Source: Gammaproteobacteria bacterium (lineage in GTDB: Bacteria; Pseudomonadota; Gammaproteobacteria; Burkholderiales; Rhodocyclaceae). From it: DNA of 57,734 nt. The notes under the pieces were generated by a model, which was not told where the DNA came from, did not search any database, and worked only from the letters and a program-made list of their open reading frames with translations. The stretch is from assembly GCA_029289265.1 (NCBI GenBank), contig JARFTX010000019.1, positions 1-57,734 of the forward strand. The letters run 5' to 3'. This document shows, one piece after another, positions 16,806-26,031 of this stretch. Every line of letters starts with the position of its first letter. The stretch's first letter is position 1. A program made the position numbers and the translations under genes.

Positions 16806-19673
16806 TCAGCCGCAGGTCCCCACAGCTCCGCAGGCCGTGCAGAAATCGCACCCGTCCTTGCGGATCACCGCGTGGTTGCCGCACTCGGTGCAAAGCGCCC
16901 CTTGCATCAGCTTGGGCTCGTTGTCGTCGCGCGGGGCTTCGAGGATGCCCATCTCGCGGGTGGGGTAGCCCTGCTCGTCGAGCACGCCGAGCATTGCGTA
17001 GCGGTGGATGATGAGCTGGGCCATGTAGGCGACCGTGCTCGGGTAGTTCTGCTGGCGCTTGGTGCCGGGGACGAAGGCCATGAAGTCGCCGAGCGGCTCG
17101 GGGTAGTTGAGCAGCTTCCTCAGCTTCATGCCGATCCAGGCCGGGTCCATGACGCGCATGTCGAGCGACAGGATGCGCGTGAGGCCGTCGAGGGCGCGCG
17201 GGTAGTTCCCGGAGAGCCACACCGAGTAGGGGCGGGTGACGCCGTCGGGGAGCGTGATCTCCTTCAGGCCCAGCACGAAGTCCTCGCCGGTAGCGGGGTT
17301 GGCGATGTCGACCGTCCAGGACAGCGTGCCGTCGGTACCGGTCTTGGGCTCCTGAAGGCTGAACAGCATGTCGAGCACCGGCGTCGGCAAGTCGTTGGCT
17401 TCGAGCGCGCCGAGCGTCTCGCAGCGGTGGCGCACGACCTGGGCGAAGGCCGAGACCACGCCGGGGAAGAGCTTCTTCTCACCGTGCGGCGGGAAGGACA
17501 TCTCGAAGGACTTCTCGCCGATCGTCCTGGCCAGCGTCTCGAGCTTGAGCTTGAGCCAGCCACGGTCGTTGGCGCGCATGTCCATCGACAGGGTCTTGGC
17601 GACCGCGCCCAGGCCGCGCGGCTGGTCGGCGCCGTTCACCCACACTTCAAACGGGAAGGAGCCGCCGTTGTTGCCGACCTGGCCGACGAAGAGCGCGAAG
17701 TCGCCGGTCGGGGTGCCCAGCATGTAGGTCCAGGCCATGTTGCCATCGGGCATCTCGGGGCGTCCCGGCCAGCGCAGGCTGGAGAGCACGGGTGCCGGAA
17801 GGCTCTTGATCGACAGGCGCCGGTTGGCGTCCGAGATCTCGACGTCGTGCGGCTGCTTCTGCTCGGCCGTGGGCGTGACCGAGAGCACCGCGCCCAGTAC
17901 CGAGTTCGGCCGGTAGGTGGCGAGCCCCTTGAGGCCGGCCTTCCAGGCGGTGAGGTAAAGATCCTCGAAGTCGCTGTACGGGTAGTCCTCGGGGACGTTC
18001 ACCGTCTTGGAGATCGAGGTGTCGACGTAGGGCGCGACCGCCGCGACCATGTCCTTGTGCGCCTGGGCGGAGATTTCCAGCGCGGTGACGAAATAGGGCG
18101 GGAGCTTCTCGACGTTGCCGCCGATGTGCTTGTAGAGCCGCCAGGCGTAGTCCTCGACCGAGTACTCCTTGAAGGTGCCGTCGGCCATGCGCTTGCGCCG
18201 CGTGTAGGTATAGGAGAACGGCGGCTCGATGCCGTTCGAGGCGTTGTCGGCGAAGGCGAGCGAAATCGTGCCGGTGGGCGCGATCGACAGCAGGTGCGAG
18301 TTGCGCAGCCCGTGGCGGCGGATCTTGTCCTTGATCTCGGCCGGCAGGCGCGAGGCGAAGTTGCCGCCCGACAGGTACAGGTCGGCGTTGAAGAGCGGGA
18401 AGGCGCCGCGCTCCTTGGCGAGCTCGACGGAGGCGAGGTAGGCGCGATCGCGCATGTACTGCGAGATCCGGGTCGCCTCGGCGCGGGCCTCGGTCGAGTC
18501 GTAGCGCTTGCACAGCATGATCAGCGCGTCGCCCAGGCCGGTGAAGCCTAGCCCGACGCGGCGCTTGGAAGCCGCCTCACTGGCCTGTTGCTCGAGCGGC
18601 CAATGGGTGACGTCGAGCACGTTGTCGAGCATGCGGATCGCGACGTCGACGACCTTGCCGAAGCCCTCGTAGTCGAACGCGGCCTGGTCGGTGAACGGGT
18701 TCTTGACGAACGGCGTCAGGTTGATCGAGCCGAGGTCGCAGCAGCCGTAGGGCGGCAGGGGCTGCTCGGCGCACGGGTTGGTCGCCTCGATGGTCTCGCA
18801 GTAGTACAGGTTGTTGTCCGCGTTCATGCGGTCGAGGAAGAGGATCCCCGGCTCGGCGTGGTCGTAGGTGGAACGCATGATCTGGTCCCACAGCTCGCGA
18901 GCCGGCAGCTTGCGATACACCCACAGCCCGTCGTCGCGCTGGTAGGCGCCGGCGGCCTTGAGCTCCTCGACCGGCTCGGCCTTGTGCGCGAGTTCGACGT
19001 CGGTGCCGGTGTCGACGGCCTTCATGAAGGCGTCGGTGACGCCCACCGAGATGTTGAAGTTGGTGAGGTCGCCGTGATCCTTGGCGTGGATGAACTCCTC
19101 GATGTCGGGATGATCGCAGCGCAGCACGCCCATCTGGGCGCCTCGGCGCGCGCCGGCGGATTCGACCGTCTCGCACGAGCGGTCGAAGACGCGCATGTAG
19201 GAGACCGGACCCGAGGCGTTCGAGAGCGTGCCCTTCACCAGCGCGCCCTTGGGGCGGATACTCGAGAAGTCGTAGCCGACGCCGCCGCCACGGCGCATGG
19301 TCTCGGCCGCCTGGGCGAGCGCGGTGTAGATGCCAGGCCGTCCGTCGACCGACTCGGAGACCGAATCGCCGACCGGTTGGACGAAGCAGTTGATCAGCGT
19401 GGCCTGCAGATTGGTGCCGGCAGCGCTGTTGATGCGGCCGGCCGGAACGAAGCCGTGCTCCTGGGCTTCGAGGAATTTTGCCTCCCAGTAGGCGCGCTTG
19501 TCCTCGGCTTCAACCGCGGCGAGCGCGCGGGCGACGCGGGCGCGCACTGCCGAGATCGACTTCTCGCCGTCCTTGGCATATTTCTCGATGAGCACTTCGG
19601 CGCAGATCTCTTGTTCGGGCAGCGTCGAGGCGTCAGCCCGGGTCTTCGGCGTGTGTTGTGTTTTTGCGCTCAT
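16806..19673 (-). CDS. nrdJ: Adenosylcobalamin-dependent (class II) ribonucleoside-diphosphate reductase
   Basis: I choose the ATG at 19673 ([10 protein letters not shown], 955 residues) because GGAAAG lies 9 nt upstream; an in-frame ATG 21 bp earlier has no ribosome site. The catalytic barrel (about 20-600) holds [20 protein letters not shown] and the late [10 protein letters not shown] loop. Next come two copies of a roughly 110-residue module (about 650-770 and 785-905, see findings), then a zinc-ribbon tail with CTECGNH and CDFCTACG. It makes deoxynucleotides with B12 as radical source, so it works with or without oxygen. The gene faces hoxF across an AT-rich region and ends at an intrinsic terminator. 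Confidence 0.95.
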   Translation of the reverse strand: MSAKTQHTPKTRADASTLPEQEICAEVLIEKYAKDGEKSISAVRARVARALAAVEAEDKRAYWEAKFLEAQEHGFVPAGRINSAAGTNLQATLINCFVQPVGDSVSESVDGRPGIYTALAQAAETMRRGGGVGYDFSSIRPKGALVKGTLSNASGPVSYMRVFDRSCETVESAGARRGAQMGVLRCDHPDIEEFIHAKDHGDLTNFNISVGVTDAFMKAVDTGTDVELAHKAEPVEELKAAGAYQRDDGLWVYRKLPARELWDQIMRSTYDHAEPGILFLDRMNADNNLYYCETIEATNPCAEQPLPPYGCCDLGSINLTPFVKNPFTDQAAFDYEGFGKVVDVAIRMLDNVLDVTHWPLEQQASEAASKRRVGLGFTGLGDALIMLCKRYDSTEARAEATRISQYMRDRAYLASVELAKERGAFPLFNADLYLSGGNFASRLPAEIKDKIRRHGLRNSHLLSIAPTGTISLAFADNASNGIEPPFSYTYTRRKRMADGTFKEYSVEDYAWRLYKHIGGNVEKLPPYFVTALEISAQAHKDMVAAVAPYVDTSISKTVNVPEDYPYSDFEDLYLTAWKAGLKGLATYRPNSVLGAVLSVTPTAEQKQPHDVEISDANRRLSIKSLPAPVLSSLRWPGRPEMPDGNMAWTYMLGTPTGDFALFVGQVGNNGGSFPFEVWVNGADQPRGLGAVAKTLSMDMRANDRGWLKLKLETLARTIGEKSFEMSFPPHGEKKLFPGVVSAFAQVVRHRCETLGALEANDLPTPVLDMLFSLQEPKTGTDGTLSWTVDIANPATGEDFVLGLKEITLPDGVTRPYSVWLSGNYPRALDGLTRILSLDMRVMDPAWIGMKLRKLLNYPEPLGDFMAFVPGTKRQQNYPSTVAYMAQLIIHRYAMLGVLDEQGYPTREMGILEAPRDDNEPKLMQGALCTECGNHAVIRKDGCDFCTACGAVGTCG

Positions 19674-19765
19674 GGTGGTTCTTTCCGTCTCCATCTGGTC
19701 GTTCGATTCAGTAGGTAAAGGATAGCTCGGAAACCCGTGATGTGCAAAAAAATAAAAATCATGAA

Positions 19766-19781
19766 AAACAATATGTTGCGA
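19766..19781. promoter_or_regulatory. NrdR-box-like site 1
   Basis: The core CAATATGTTG (19769-19778) matches the CwAtATaTwg core of NrdR boxes at 9 of 10 positions; flanks match partly. NrdR is the ATP/dATP-sensing repressor of ribonucleotide reductase genes. The site lies about 95 bp upstream of the nrdJ start. Confidence 0.5.
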
Positions 19782-19810
19782 ATATTCACGGTATGTCCAT
19801 ATTCGCTGAA

Positions 19811-19826
19811 ATACTACATTTAGTAG
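19811..19826. promoter_or_regulatory. NrdR-box-like site 2 (weaker)
   Basis: The core CTACATTTAG (19814-19823) matches the NrdR core at 8 of 10 positions and is itself a near-palindrome. It lies 45 bp from site 1, which is not the 31-32 bp spacing usual for NrdR pairs. Confidence 0.35.
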
Positions 19827-19987
19827 CTTGATTTGCCCCGTTCAACTTTGTTTCTCGTGCCGATTCAGACCCTTGCGCGCTCCGGACGCCCCGAACCGGG
19901 GCTTGTCACCTGGCTGCGGCACCGTCGTCGGGGACGCCCAGTGTCGATGCAGGTAGAATTAATTCCATTGTCGAGACGGAGATGTCG

Positions 19988-21781
19988 ATGCCCGAAGTCG
20001 ATCCGGTCGTCCAGCAGGTCGTCGCGCGCCATGGTGGCGACCCCTCGCATCTGCTGCAGATACTCATCGAGGTGCAGGAGGTGTTCGGATATCTCCCGGC
20101 ACCGAGCCTGACCGCGGTTGCGCGCGAACTCGCCGTGCCGCGATCGCGTGTCGAGGGGGTGGCGGGCTTTTACAGCTTTCTCTATCCGGCCCCGATCGGG
20201 CGCTACCGCATCCTGTTCTCCGACAACATCACTGACCAGATGCTGGGCAGTCGGGCGCTGCTGGAGGCGCTGTGCCGCAAGCTCTGGGTCGAGCCGGGCA
20301 AGCCTTCCGAGGACGGGCTGGTGAGCATCGATACCACCTCGTGCACCGGCCTGTGCGATCAGGGACCGGCGGTGCTGGTCAATGGGCGCGCCATCACTCG
20401 TCTCGACTATCGGCGCGTGAACGAGATCGCAGAGCTGGTGCGCAAGGCGGTTCCGCTGGACCGCTGGCCGGCGGCGTTTTTCCAGATCGAGGACAACGTT
20501 CGGCGACGCGATGCGCTGCTCGGCCCCACCTTTCAGCCGGGCTCGGCCCTGGCGGCTGCGCTGAAGCTCGGGCCCGCGGGATGGCTGGAACAGATGCGGC
20601 TCTCGGGCCTGCGCGGTCGGGGCGGGGCCGGCTTCACGACTCACGTCAAATGGAAGAGCTGCCGCGATGCCGCAGGCCCGGACAAGGTCGTTGTCTGCAA
20701 TGCCGACGAGGGCGAGCCGGGGACCTTCAAGGACCGGGTCCTGCTTGCGAGCCACGCCGAGCGTGTGTTCGAGGGCATGGCGCTTGCCGCGTATGCGACC
20801 GGAGCGCGCACCGGCCTTGTTTACTTGCGCGGCGAGTACCGATTCCTGTTGGAGCCGCTCCGTGCCTTGCTCGACCGGATGCGGGGCGACGGTCTGCTGG
20901 GGCGCTCGATTCTCGGTGAAAAGGGTTTCGACTTCGACATCGACATCCATCTCGGTGCGGGCGCCTACGTCTGCGGCGAGGAGACGGCGCTCCTCGAGTC
21001 GCTCGAAGGCAAGCGCGGCACGCCCCGGATTCGCCCGCCGTTTCCGGTCACGCGCGGCTATCTCGGGCGGCCAACCGTGGTGAACAACGTCGAGACGCTC
21101 GCCAAGACGACGCTCATATCACTCGGCGGGGGGGCTGCGTTTGCCGCCACCGGCACGGCCCAGTCGACCGGCACCAAACTGCTGTCGATCTCGGGCGACT
21201 GCGCGCTCCCCGGCATCTACGAGTACCCCTTCGGCGTCACGATCGAGCGCGTTCTGGAGGACTGCGGCGCGGGCGACGCCCAACTGGTGCAGGTGGGTGG
21301 TGCCTCCGGGGTGACGATCGCCGGGTACGAGTTCCAGCGACGCATCGCCTTCGAGGACGTGCCGACCGCCGGCGCCTTCATGGTCTTCGACTCGGGCCGG
21401 GATCCCTTCGACATCGCCCGCAATTTCGTGCATTTCTTCGCCCACGAGAGCTGCGGTTTCTGCACGCCCTGTCGGGTCGGCACCGCACTGCTCAAGGGCT
21501 ACATGGACAAGCTCGCGCTCGGGCGGGGCGCGAAGGTGGATCTCGCCGACATCGAGTGGGTGGATCGCTTGCTGCGTAACGCGAGCCACTGCGGCCTCGG
21601 ATCGAGCGCCGCGAATCCGGTGGTCGATACGCTGATCAAGTTCCGGCCGTCCTACGAGCGGCGGCTCAAGTCACTCGAGTTCGAGCCGGCCTTCGATCTC
21701 GACGCGGCGCTCGCCGATGCGCGGCGCATCACCGGCCGGGACGACCCGGCGGCCCATCTCGACGGAGGACGCGGTCGATGA
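19988..21781 (+). CDS. hoxF: NAD-reducing hydrogenase diaphorase subunit HoxF
   Basis: Two ATGs are 6 bp apart; I take 19988 (597 residues) because GGAG at 19978-19981 is then 6 nt upstream. The N-terminal NuoE-like part (1-150) keeps only CTGLC of the usual two Cys pairs; where the first pair should be it reads FSDNITDQ. The NuoF-like part has the FMN/NADH loop GRGGAGF (about 210), CGEETALLESLEGKRGTPR, and a [4Fe-4S] site at Cys489, Cys492, Cys495 and Cys535. It passes electrons between the hydrogenase module and NAD(H). It overlaps hoxU by 4 bp and is the first gene of hoxFUYHW. Confidence 0.94.
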   Translation: MPEVDPVVQQVVARHGGDPSHLLQILIEVQEVFGYLPAPSLTAVARELAVPRSRVEGVAGFYSFLYPAPIGRYRILFSDNITDQMLGSRALLEALCRKLWVEPGKPSEDGLVSIDTTSCTGLCDQGPAVLVNGRAITRLDYRRVNEIAELVRKAVPLDRWPAAFFQIEDNVRRRDALLGPTFQPGSALAAALKLGPAGWLEQMRLSGLRGRGGAGFTTHVKWKSCRDAAGPDKVVVCNADEGEPGTFKDRVLLASHAERVFEGMALAAYATGARTGLVYLRGEYRFLLEPLRALLDRMRGDGLLGRSILGEKGFDFDIDIHLGAGAYVCGEETALLESLEGKRGTPRIRPPFPVTRGYLGRPTVVNNVETLAKTTLISLGGGAAFAATGTAQSTGTKLLSISGDCALPGIYEYPFGVTIERVLEDCGAGDAQLVQVGGASGVTIAGYEFQRRIAFEDVPTAGAFMVFDSGRDPFDIARNFVHFFAHESCGFCTPCRVGTALLKGYMDKLALGRGAKVDLADIEWVDRLLRNASHCGLGSSAANPVVDTLIKFRPSYERRLKSLEFEPAFDLDAALADARRITGRDDPAAHLDGGRGR

Positions 21782-22482
21782 CAAAGCAATTCCTGTTCGA
21801 CGGCCAGCCGGTCGAGTTCGAGGACGGACAGACCATTCTCGAAGCGGCGCGTGCCGCCGGTCACTACATCCCGCATCTGTGCTGGCATCCGGACTTTCCG
21901 CCGCACGGCTCGTGCAAGCTTTGCATCGTGAAGGCGGGCGGGCGGCATGTCTCGTCCTGTGCGCTGCCGGCGCGCGAAGGCATGGAGGTCGAGAGCAACA
22001 CCCCGGAGATGAATGCGGAGCGTCGGGCACTGCTGCAAATGCTGTTCGTCGAGGGCAACCACTTCTGCCCGTCGTGCGAGAAGAGCGGCAACTGCCAGCT
22101 CCAGGCGCTTGCCTACGAACTCGAGATGGCGACGGCGCGCTTCAATCACTTCTTCCCTGATCGGCCGGTCGATGCCTCGCACCCGGACGTGCTGCTCGAC
22201 TTCAACCGCTGCATCTTCTGCGAACTGTGCGTGCGGGCGAGCCGCGATGTCGATGGCAAGAGCGTGTTCGCGCTCACCGATCGCGGCATCCACAAGCATC
22301 TGGTGGTCAATGCCGAATCCGGGCGGCTCGGCGATACCGACTTCAGCGTGGACGACCGTGCCGCTAACATCTGTCCGGTCGGTGTGATCCTGCGCAAGCG
22401 TGTCGGGTTCGCCCTCCCGATCGGCAGTCGCAAGTACGACGGCGCGGCCATCAGCGTGGTCGCGATGAAGGAGGGCGAGTGA
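21778..22482 (+). CDS. hoxU: NAD-reducing hydrogenase iron-sulfur subunit HoxU
   Basis: 234 residues, NuoG-like. A plant-ferredoxin [2Fe-2S] site uses Cys35, Cys46, Cys49 and Cys61. A His/Cys [4Fe-4S] motif follows (NHFCPSCEKSGNC), then CIFCELC with a later ICPVG for further clusters. It wires HoxF to the hydrogenase heterodimer HoxYH in the cytoplasm. ATGA overlap with hoxF and a TGATG overlap with hoxY indicate one translationally coupled operon. Confidence 0.94.
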   Translation: MTKQFLFDGQPVEFEDGQTILEAARAAGHYIPHLCWHPDFPPHGSCKLCIVKAGGRHVSSCALPAREGMEVESNTPEMNAERRALLQMLFVEGNHFCPSCEKSGNCQLQALAYELEMATARFNHFFPDRPVDASHPDVLLDFNRCIFCELCVRASRDVDGKSVFALTDRGIHKHLVVNAESGRLGDTDFSVDDRAANICPVGVILRKRVGFALPIGSRKYDGAAISVVAMKEGE

Positions 22483-23024
22483 TGGACAAACCGAAGCTGC
22501 GGGTCGCAACGACCTCGCTCGCGGGCTGTTTCGGTTGCCACATGTCGCTGCTCGACATCGACGAGCATCTGTTCGAACTGGTCGGGCGGGTCGCTTTCGA
22601 CCGCTCGCCCCTCACCGACATCAAGCATTGCGGACCGTGCGACATCGGGCTGATCGAGGGCGGCGTGTGCAACAGCGAGAACGTTCACGTCCTGCGCGAA
22701 TTTCGTCGCAACTGCAAGACACTGGTGGCGGTGGGCGCCTGTGCGATCACCGGCGGGCTGCCGGCGCAGCGCAACCACCTTGACCTCGGCGCCTGCCTGC
22801 AGCAGGTGTACCGCTTCCGCGACGACATCGAGGACGCGGCCGTGCCCGACGATCCCGAACTGCCGCTGCTGCTCGACAAGGTTTATCCGGTCCACGAGGT
22901 GGTCCGCATCGACTACTTCATCCCGGGTTGCCCACCGTCGGGCGAGGCGATCTGGAAGTTTCTCGGTGACCTGATTGCGGGCCGCACGCCGCGGCTCGGG
23001 CACGCGCTCCTGCGTTTCGATTGA
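22482..23024 (+). CDS. hoxY: NiFe hydrogenase small subunit HoxY
   Basis: 180 residues, short as expected for group 3d soluble hydrogenases. The proximal cluster ligands are visible: Cys16 and Cys19 in LAGCFGCHMS, then VGACAITGG and the PGCPPSGEAIW motif. There is no twin-arginine signal, consistent with a cytoplasmic enzyme. ATG 22482 overlaps the hoxU stop by 1 nt after GGAGG; a GTG immediately before it is an alternative start. Confidence 0.94.
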   Translation: MDKPKLRVATTSLAGCFGCHMSLLDIDEHLFELVGRVAFDRSPLTDIKHCGPCDIGLIEGGVCNSENVHVLREFRRNCKTLVAVGACAITGGLPAQRNHLDLGACLQQVYRFRDDIEDAAVPDDPELPLLLDKVYPVHEVVRIDYFIPGCPPSGEAIWKFLGDLIAGRTPRLGHALLRFD

Positions 23025-23031
23025 GGTGGAG

Positions 23032-24495
23032 ATGGACTTCGAACTTGAAACCGCACAAAACCGCGAGCGCCTGCGCCGTGTCGTGATCGACCCGGTATCG
23101 CGCGTCGAGGGTCACGGCAAGGTGACGCTGCTGCTCGACGATCATGACCGTGTGCGCGAGGCTCGGCTTCACATCGTCGAGTTTCGCGGCTTCGAAGTGT
23201 TCATCGAGGGCCGGCCGTATTGGGAAGTGCCGGTCATGGTGCAGCGGCTGTGCGGCATCTGCCCGGTGAGCCATCATCTGGCCGCGTCGAAGGCGCTCGA
23301 TCGTGTGGTGGGCGCGCGGCCGGTGCCGCCAGCCGCGGAGAAGCTGCGCCGCCTCATGCATTACGGCCAGATCCTGCAGTCCCACGCACTGCACTTCTAT
23401 CACCTGTCGTCGCCGGACCTGTTGTTCGGCTTCGACTCCGAGGCGGGCCGGCGCAATATCGTCGGCGTTGCGGCCGAGCACCCCGAGATCGCGCGGCAAG
23501 GCGTGCTGCTGCGCAAGTTCGGGCAGGAAGTGATCCGCGCGACGGCGGGCAAGCGCATCCACGGCACCGGCGCGGTCCCGGGCGGCGCCAATCGCCACCT
23601 CGCCGTCGAGGACCGCGACCGGCTGGCGCAGGATGCGCCGCAGATGGTGGAGTGGAGCCGCGCCGCGGTCGGGATGATCAAGCGCCTGCACCGTGCCGAT
23701 CCCGGTCTCTACGACACGTTCGGCACCTTCCGCGCGGGCATGTTGAGCCTGGTGCGCGCCGACGGGGCGCTCGAACTCTACGACGGGGTGCTGCGCGGGC
23801 GCGACGCCGACGGGCGGGTGCTGTTCGACGGCGTCTCCGACCAGGACTATCGCAGCCTGATTTGCGAGCAGGTCAAGTCGTGGAGCTACATGAAATTCCC
23901 CTTCCTGCGTGCATTCGGTCCGGAGCAGGGCTGGTACAAGGTGGGGCCGCTTGCCCGCGTCCAGAATTGCGACTTCATCCCGAGTCCGCTCGCCGAGGCC
24001 GAGCGCCAGGAGTTCGTCGCCCACGGCGGGGGCGCACCCATCCACGCGCCGCTCGCCTACCACTGGGCGCGGATGATCGAGATGCTGCACGCGGCCGAAG
24101 TCATCTCGGCCCTGTTGGGCGATCCCGACCTGCTCGCCGGCCCGCTCACCGCCGAAGGCGCCCATGCTCGCGAAGGCGTGGGCATCATCGAGGCACCGCG
24201 CGGGACGCTCATTCACCACTACCGCGTCGACGACGACGACCTGGTGTCGATGTGCAACCTCATCGTCTCCACCACGCACAACAACCAGGCCATGAACACC
24301 GCGATCCGAGCGGTGGCGAGCCAGTATTTCGATGGCCGCGCACTGACCGAGGGGTTGCTCAATCGCATCGAGGTCGCGATCCGTGCCTTCGACCCGTGCC
24401 TGTCGTGCGCGACCCATGCGCTCGGGCAGATGCCGATGGTGCTGGAACTCGCCAAGGCCGACGGGACCATCGTGGATCGGGTGACTCGTGGCTGA
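23032..24495 (+). CDS. hoxH: NiFe hydrogenase large subunit HoxH
   Basis: 487 residues from ATG 23032 (GAGG 5 nt upstream; the frame is open further upstream but lacks a good start), nearly the same as the well-known Ralstonia HoxH. Ni-Fe ligands are complete: Cys74 and Cys77 in [11 protein letters not shown], and Cys456 and Cys459 in DPCLSCATH. About 25 residues follow His462, the C-terminal extension removed by an endopeptidase after nickel insertion. It oxidises H2 or reduces protons with NAD+/NADH through HoxFU. The hyp genes needed for cofactor assembly are not in this window. Confidence 0.96.
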   Translation: MDFELETAQNRERLRRVVIDPVSRVEGHGKVTLLLDDHDRVREARLHIVEFRGFEVFIEGRPYWEVPVMVQRLCGICPVSHHLAASKALDRVVGARPVPPAAEKLRRLMHYGQILQSHALHFYHLSSPDLLFGFDSEAGRRNIVGVAAEHPEIARQGVLLRKFGQEVIRATAGKRIHGTGAVPGGANRHLAVEDRDRLAQDAPQMVEWSRAAVGMIKRLHRADPGLYDTFGTFRAGMLSLVRADGALELYDGVLRGRDADGRVLFDGVSDQDYRSLICEQVKSWSYMKFPFLRAFGPEQGWYKVGPLARVQNCDFIPSPLAEAERQEFVAHGGGAPIHAPLAYHWARMIEMLHAAEVISALLGDPDLLAGPLTAEGAHAREGVGIIEAPRGTLIHHYRVDDDDLVSMCNLIVSTTHNNQAMNTAIRAVASQYFDGRALTEGLLNRIEVAIRAFDPCLSCATHALGQMPMVLELAKADGTIVDRVTRG

Positions 24496-25045
24496 GCACC
24501 GGTGTGTCGCGGTCTTCGCGGTGGGCAACGAATCGCGGGGCGACGATGCGCTGGGCCCGCTGCTGCTGGAGCGGCTGGAGCAGCGATTCGGTGCCGGGGT
24601 GCGCGCATTCCGCGATTTCCAGTTTCAAGTCGAACATGCGCTCGACCTGATCGGCGCCGACATCGCTCTGTTCATCGATGCCGAACAGGGGCTCGAAACC
24701 CCGTTCCGGTTTCGGGAGCTGGCACCTGCGCGGGACTTGGAGATCTTTTCGCACGCCTTGTCGCCGGCGAGCATCCTGGGCGTTTTCGAGCGGGTGCTTC
24801 GCCAGGCTCCGCCACCTGCCTTCGCACTGGGCGTGGCGGGGAGCCGCTTCGGTCTGGGGGAGCCGCTTTCACCGCAGGCCGCGGCCGCTCTCGACGTGGC
24901 GTTCACCTTTGCCGGGGAACTGGTGCAGGATCCCGACCCTGTTCGGTGGCGCGCGCTCGCGCGCGACCGCGAAGCCGGATCGGACGAACCCGCGCGCGAC
25001 GACGGCGATCAGTCGTTGAGTTTCGGGAAGAACAGCGCCAGATAG
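24488..25045 (+). CDS. hoxW: Hydrogenase maturation endopeptidase HoxW
   Basis: 185 residues, GTG start overlapping hoxH by 8 bp. HyaD/HycI-type protease that senses nickel and trims the HoxH C-terminus. The start VAVFAVGNESRGDDALGP carries the conserved metal-binding acidic residue, and IALFIDAEQG and IFSHALSPAS hold further ligand positions. The C-terminal tail after about residue 150 is polar and poorly conserved-looking, and its last 37 bp run antiparallel into the end of the HDOD gene on the other strand. Confidence 0.92.
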   Translation: MAEHRCVAVFAVGNESRGDDALGPLLLERLEQRFGAGVRAFRDFQFQVEHALDLIGADIALFIDAEQGLETPFRFRELAPARDLEIFSHALSPASILGVFERVLRQAPPPAFALGVAGSRFGLGEPLSPQAAAALDVAFTFAGELVQDPDPVRWRALARDREAGSDEPARDDGDQSLSFGKNSAR

Positions 25046-25863
25046 CCGGCCAAGCCGAGTTCCGCTGTCTCGCGCAGTTCGGCGAAGCTGGACGGCGGTA
25101 GATTGACCTGGGACCAGATGACCGGCGGAACCCGCGCGGCCGCGACCTCGCTCGCCTCGCCACGGCGGTCCGACTCGACGATCTGGTTCGCCAGATGGAT
25201 GATCGAGGCTTCGAGGGTGAAGGCGCCGGCCAGGCGCGGATTGATCTGCGCCCCGATGATCTCGGCAAAACAGGAAGGAAGCCGCCACTGGTCCATCAGC
25301 GCTGCGCCGACCTCGGCGTGATCGCAGCCGACGATGCGGCGCTCGACCTCATGCAAGGGCTCTTCGGTCGCATCGGCGATGGTGCGTGCCTCGTCGGCCA
25401 GCGCCGGTACCACCTGATACATCACCAGATGGCCGATATCGGCGAGCAGGCCGACCACCAGCAGGCGTTCGGAGGAGGGCAGGTCGCTGCGGCGGCCGAT
25501 GTCGCGCGCGCCGATTCCGCACATCACGCTGCTGCGCCAGAAGCGATTCATGTCCATGTGGGCGGGGCGAATGCCGGCGAACACCGAACCGAGCGACATC
25601 GCCAGCACCAGATCGTGCACCTGCTGAAGACCGAGTATGGTCACGGCCCGCGGAATCGTGTCGATCTTGCCGCCGTAACCGTACAGGGCGCTGTTGACGA
25701 CATGCAGGAGGCGTGTCGTGAGGGCGGGGTCGGCCGAGATGATGCCGGCGACCCGCGTCATCGAGCTCTCCGGGGCGTCGAGCTCTTCGCGAATGCGCAG
25801 GTAGACGGTGGGCAGGGAAGTCAGCGCATCGATGTTTGCGACAAGTTCCTGGGCTGAGTGCAT
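25009..25863 (-). CDS. HDOD domain protein
   Basis: 284 residues. An HDOD domain spans nearly the whole protein: LTSLPTVYLRIREELD, IISADPALTTRLLHVVNSALYG, and the His-rich CDHAEVGAALMDQW. HDOD proteins are HD-hydrolase-related scaffolds in bacterial signalling, generally without proven catalysis. It has no partner domain here. A good candidate promoter lies upstream, and its 3' end overlaps hoxW. A second HDOD protein, fused to EAL, is encoded at 5541-6761. Confidence 0.88.
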   Translation of the reverse strand: MHSAQELVANIDALTSLPTVYLRIREELDAPESSMTRVAGIISADPALTTRLLHVVNSALYGYGGKIDTIPRAVTILGLQQVHDLVLAMSLGSVFAGIRPAHMDMNRFWRSSVMCGIGARDIGRRSDLPSSERLLVVGLLADIGHLVMYQVVPALADEARTIADATEEPLHEVERRIVGCDHAEVGAALMDQWRLPSCFAEIIGAQINPRLAGAFTLEASIIHLANQIVESDRRGEASEVAAARVPPVIWSQVNLPPSSFAELRETAELGLAGYLALFFPKLND

Positions 25864-25889
25864 GATGATATTCCGGCGTTGTTGCGGGG

Positions 25890-25918
25890 ATTATGGGCGA
25901 TTACCCGGACGACGTGAA
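25890..25918 (-). promoter_or_regulatory. Candidate sigma70 promoter of the HDOD gene
   Basis: On the minus strand TTCACG (25918-25913), 17-bp spacer, CATAAT (25895-25890). The start of transcription would lie about 20 nt before the ATG at 25863. Confidence 0.5.
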
Positions 25919-26031
25919 CTGTCGTGCGCAGGGGGCTGCGCGTCGGTCGCGGCGGGCGGCCCGTCAGGAGCGATCCCGGGAGCGGGGTGAGCCGGTACGG
26001 GGACGCCGCGGTGCCGGATGGAGGGCGGGAC

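Larger units (their letters stand above)
19674..19987. promoter_or_regulatory. 314-bp divergent control region between nrdJ and hoxF
   Basis: No gene is visible. The nrdJ-proximal half (19735-19830) is strikingly AT-rich for this genome and holds two NrdR-box-like sites. The hoxF-proximal half is GC-rich. A TAGAAT lies at 19954-19959 but has no matching -35, and I find no convincing sigma54 site even though many hydrogenase operons use one. No cobalamin riboswitch is evident. Confidence 0.6.

Noticed and set aside
19830-19980. sigma54 promoter for hoxF
   Set aside because: No GG-N10-GC pair in the TGGCAC/TTGC context is found; nearest GG/GC pairs have the wrong spacing.
19674-19987. Cobalamin riboswitch upstream of the B12-dependent nrdJ
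   Set aside because: I see no B12-box-like motif or the long structured leader a cobalamin riboswitch needs; the region is AT-rich and short on paired arms.
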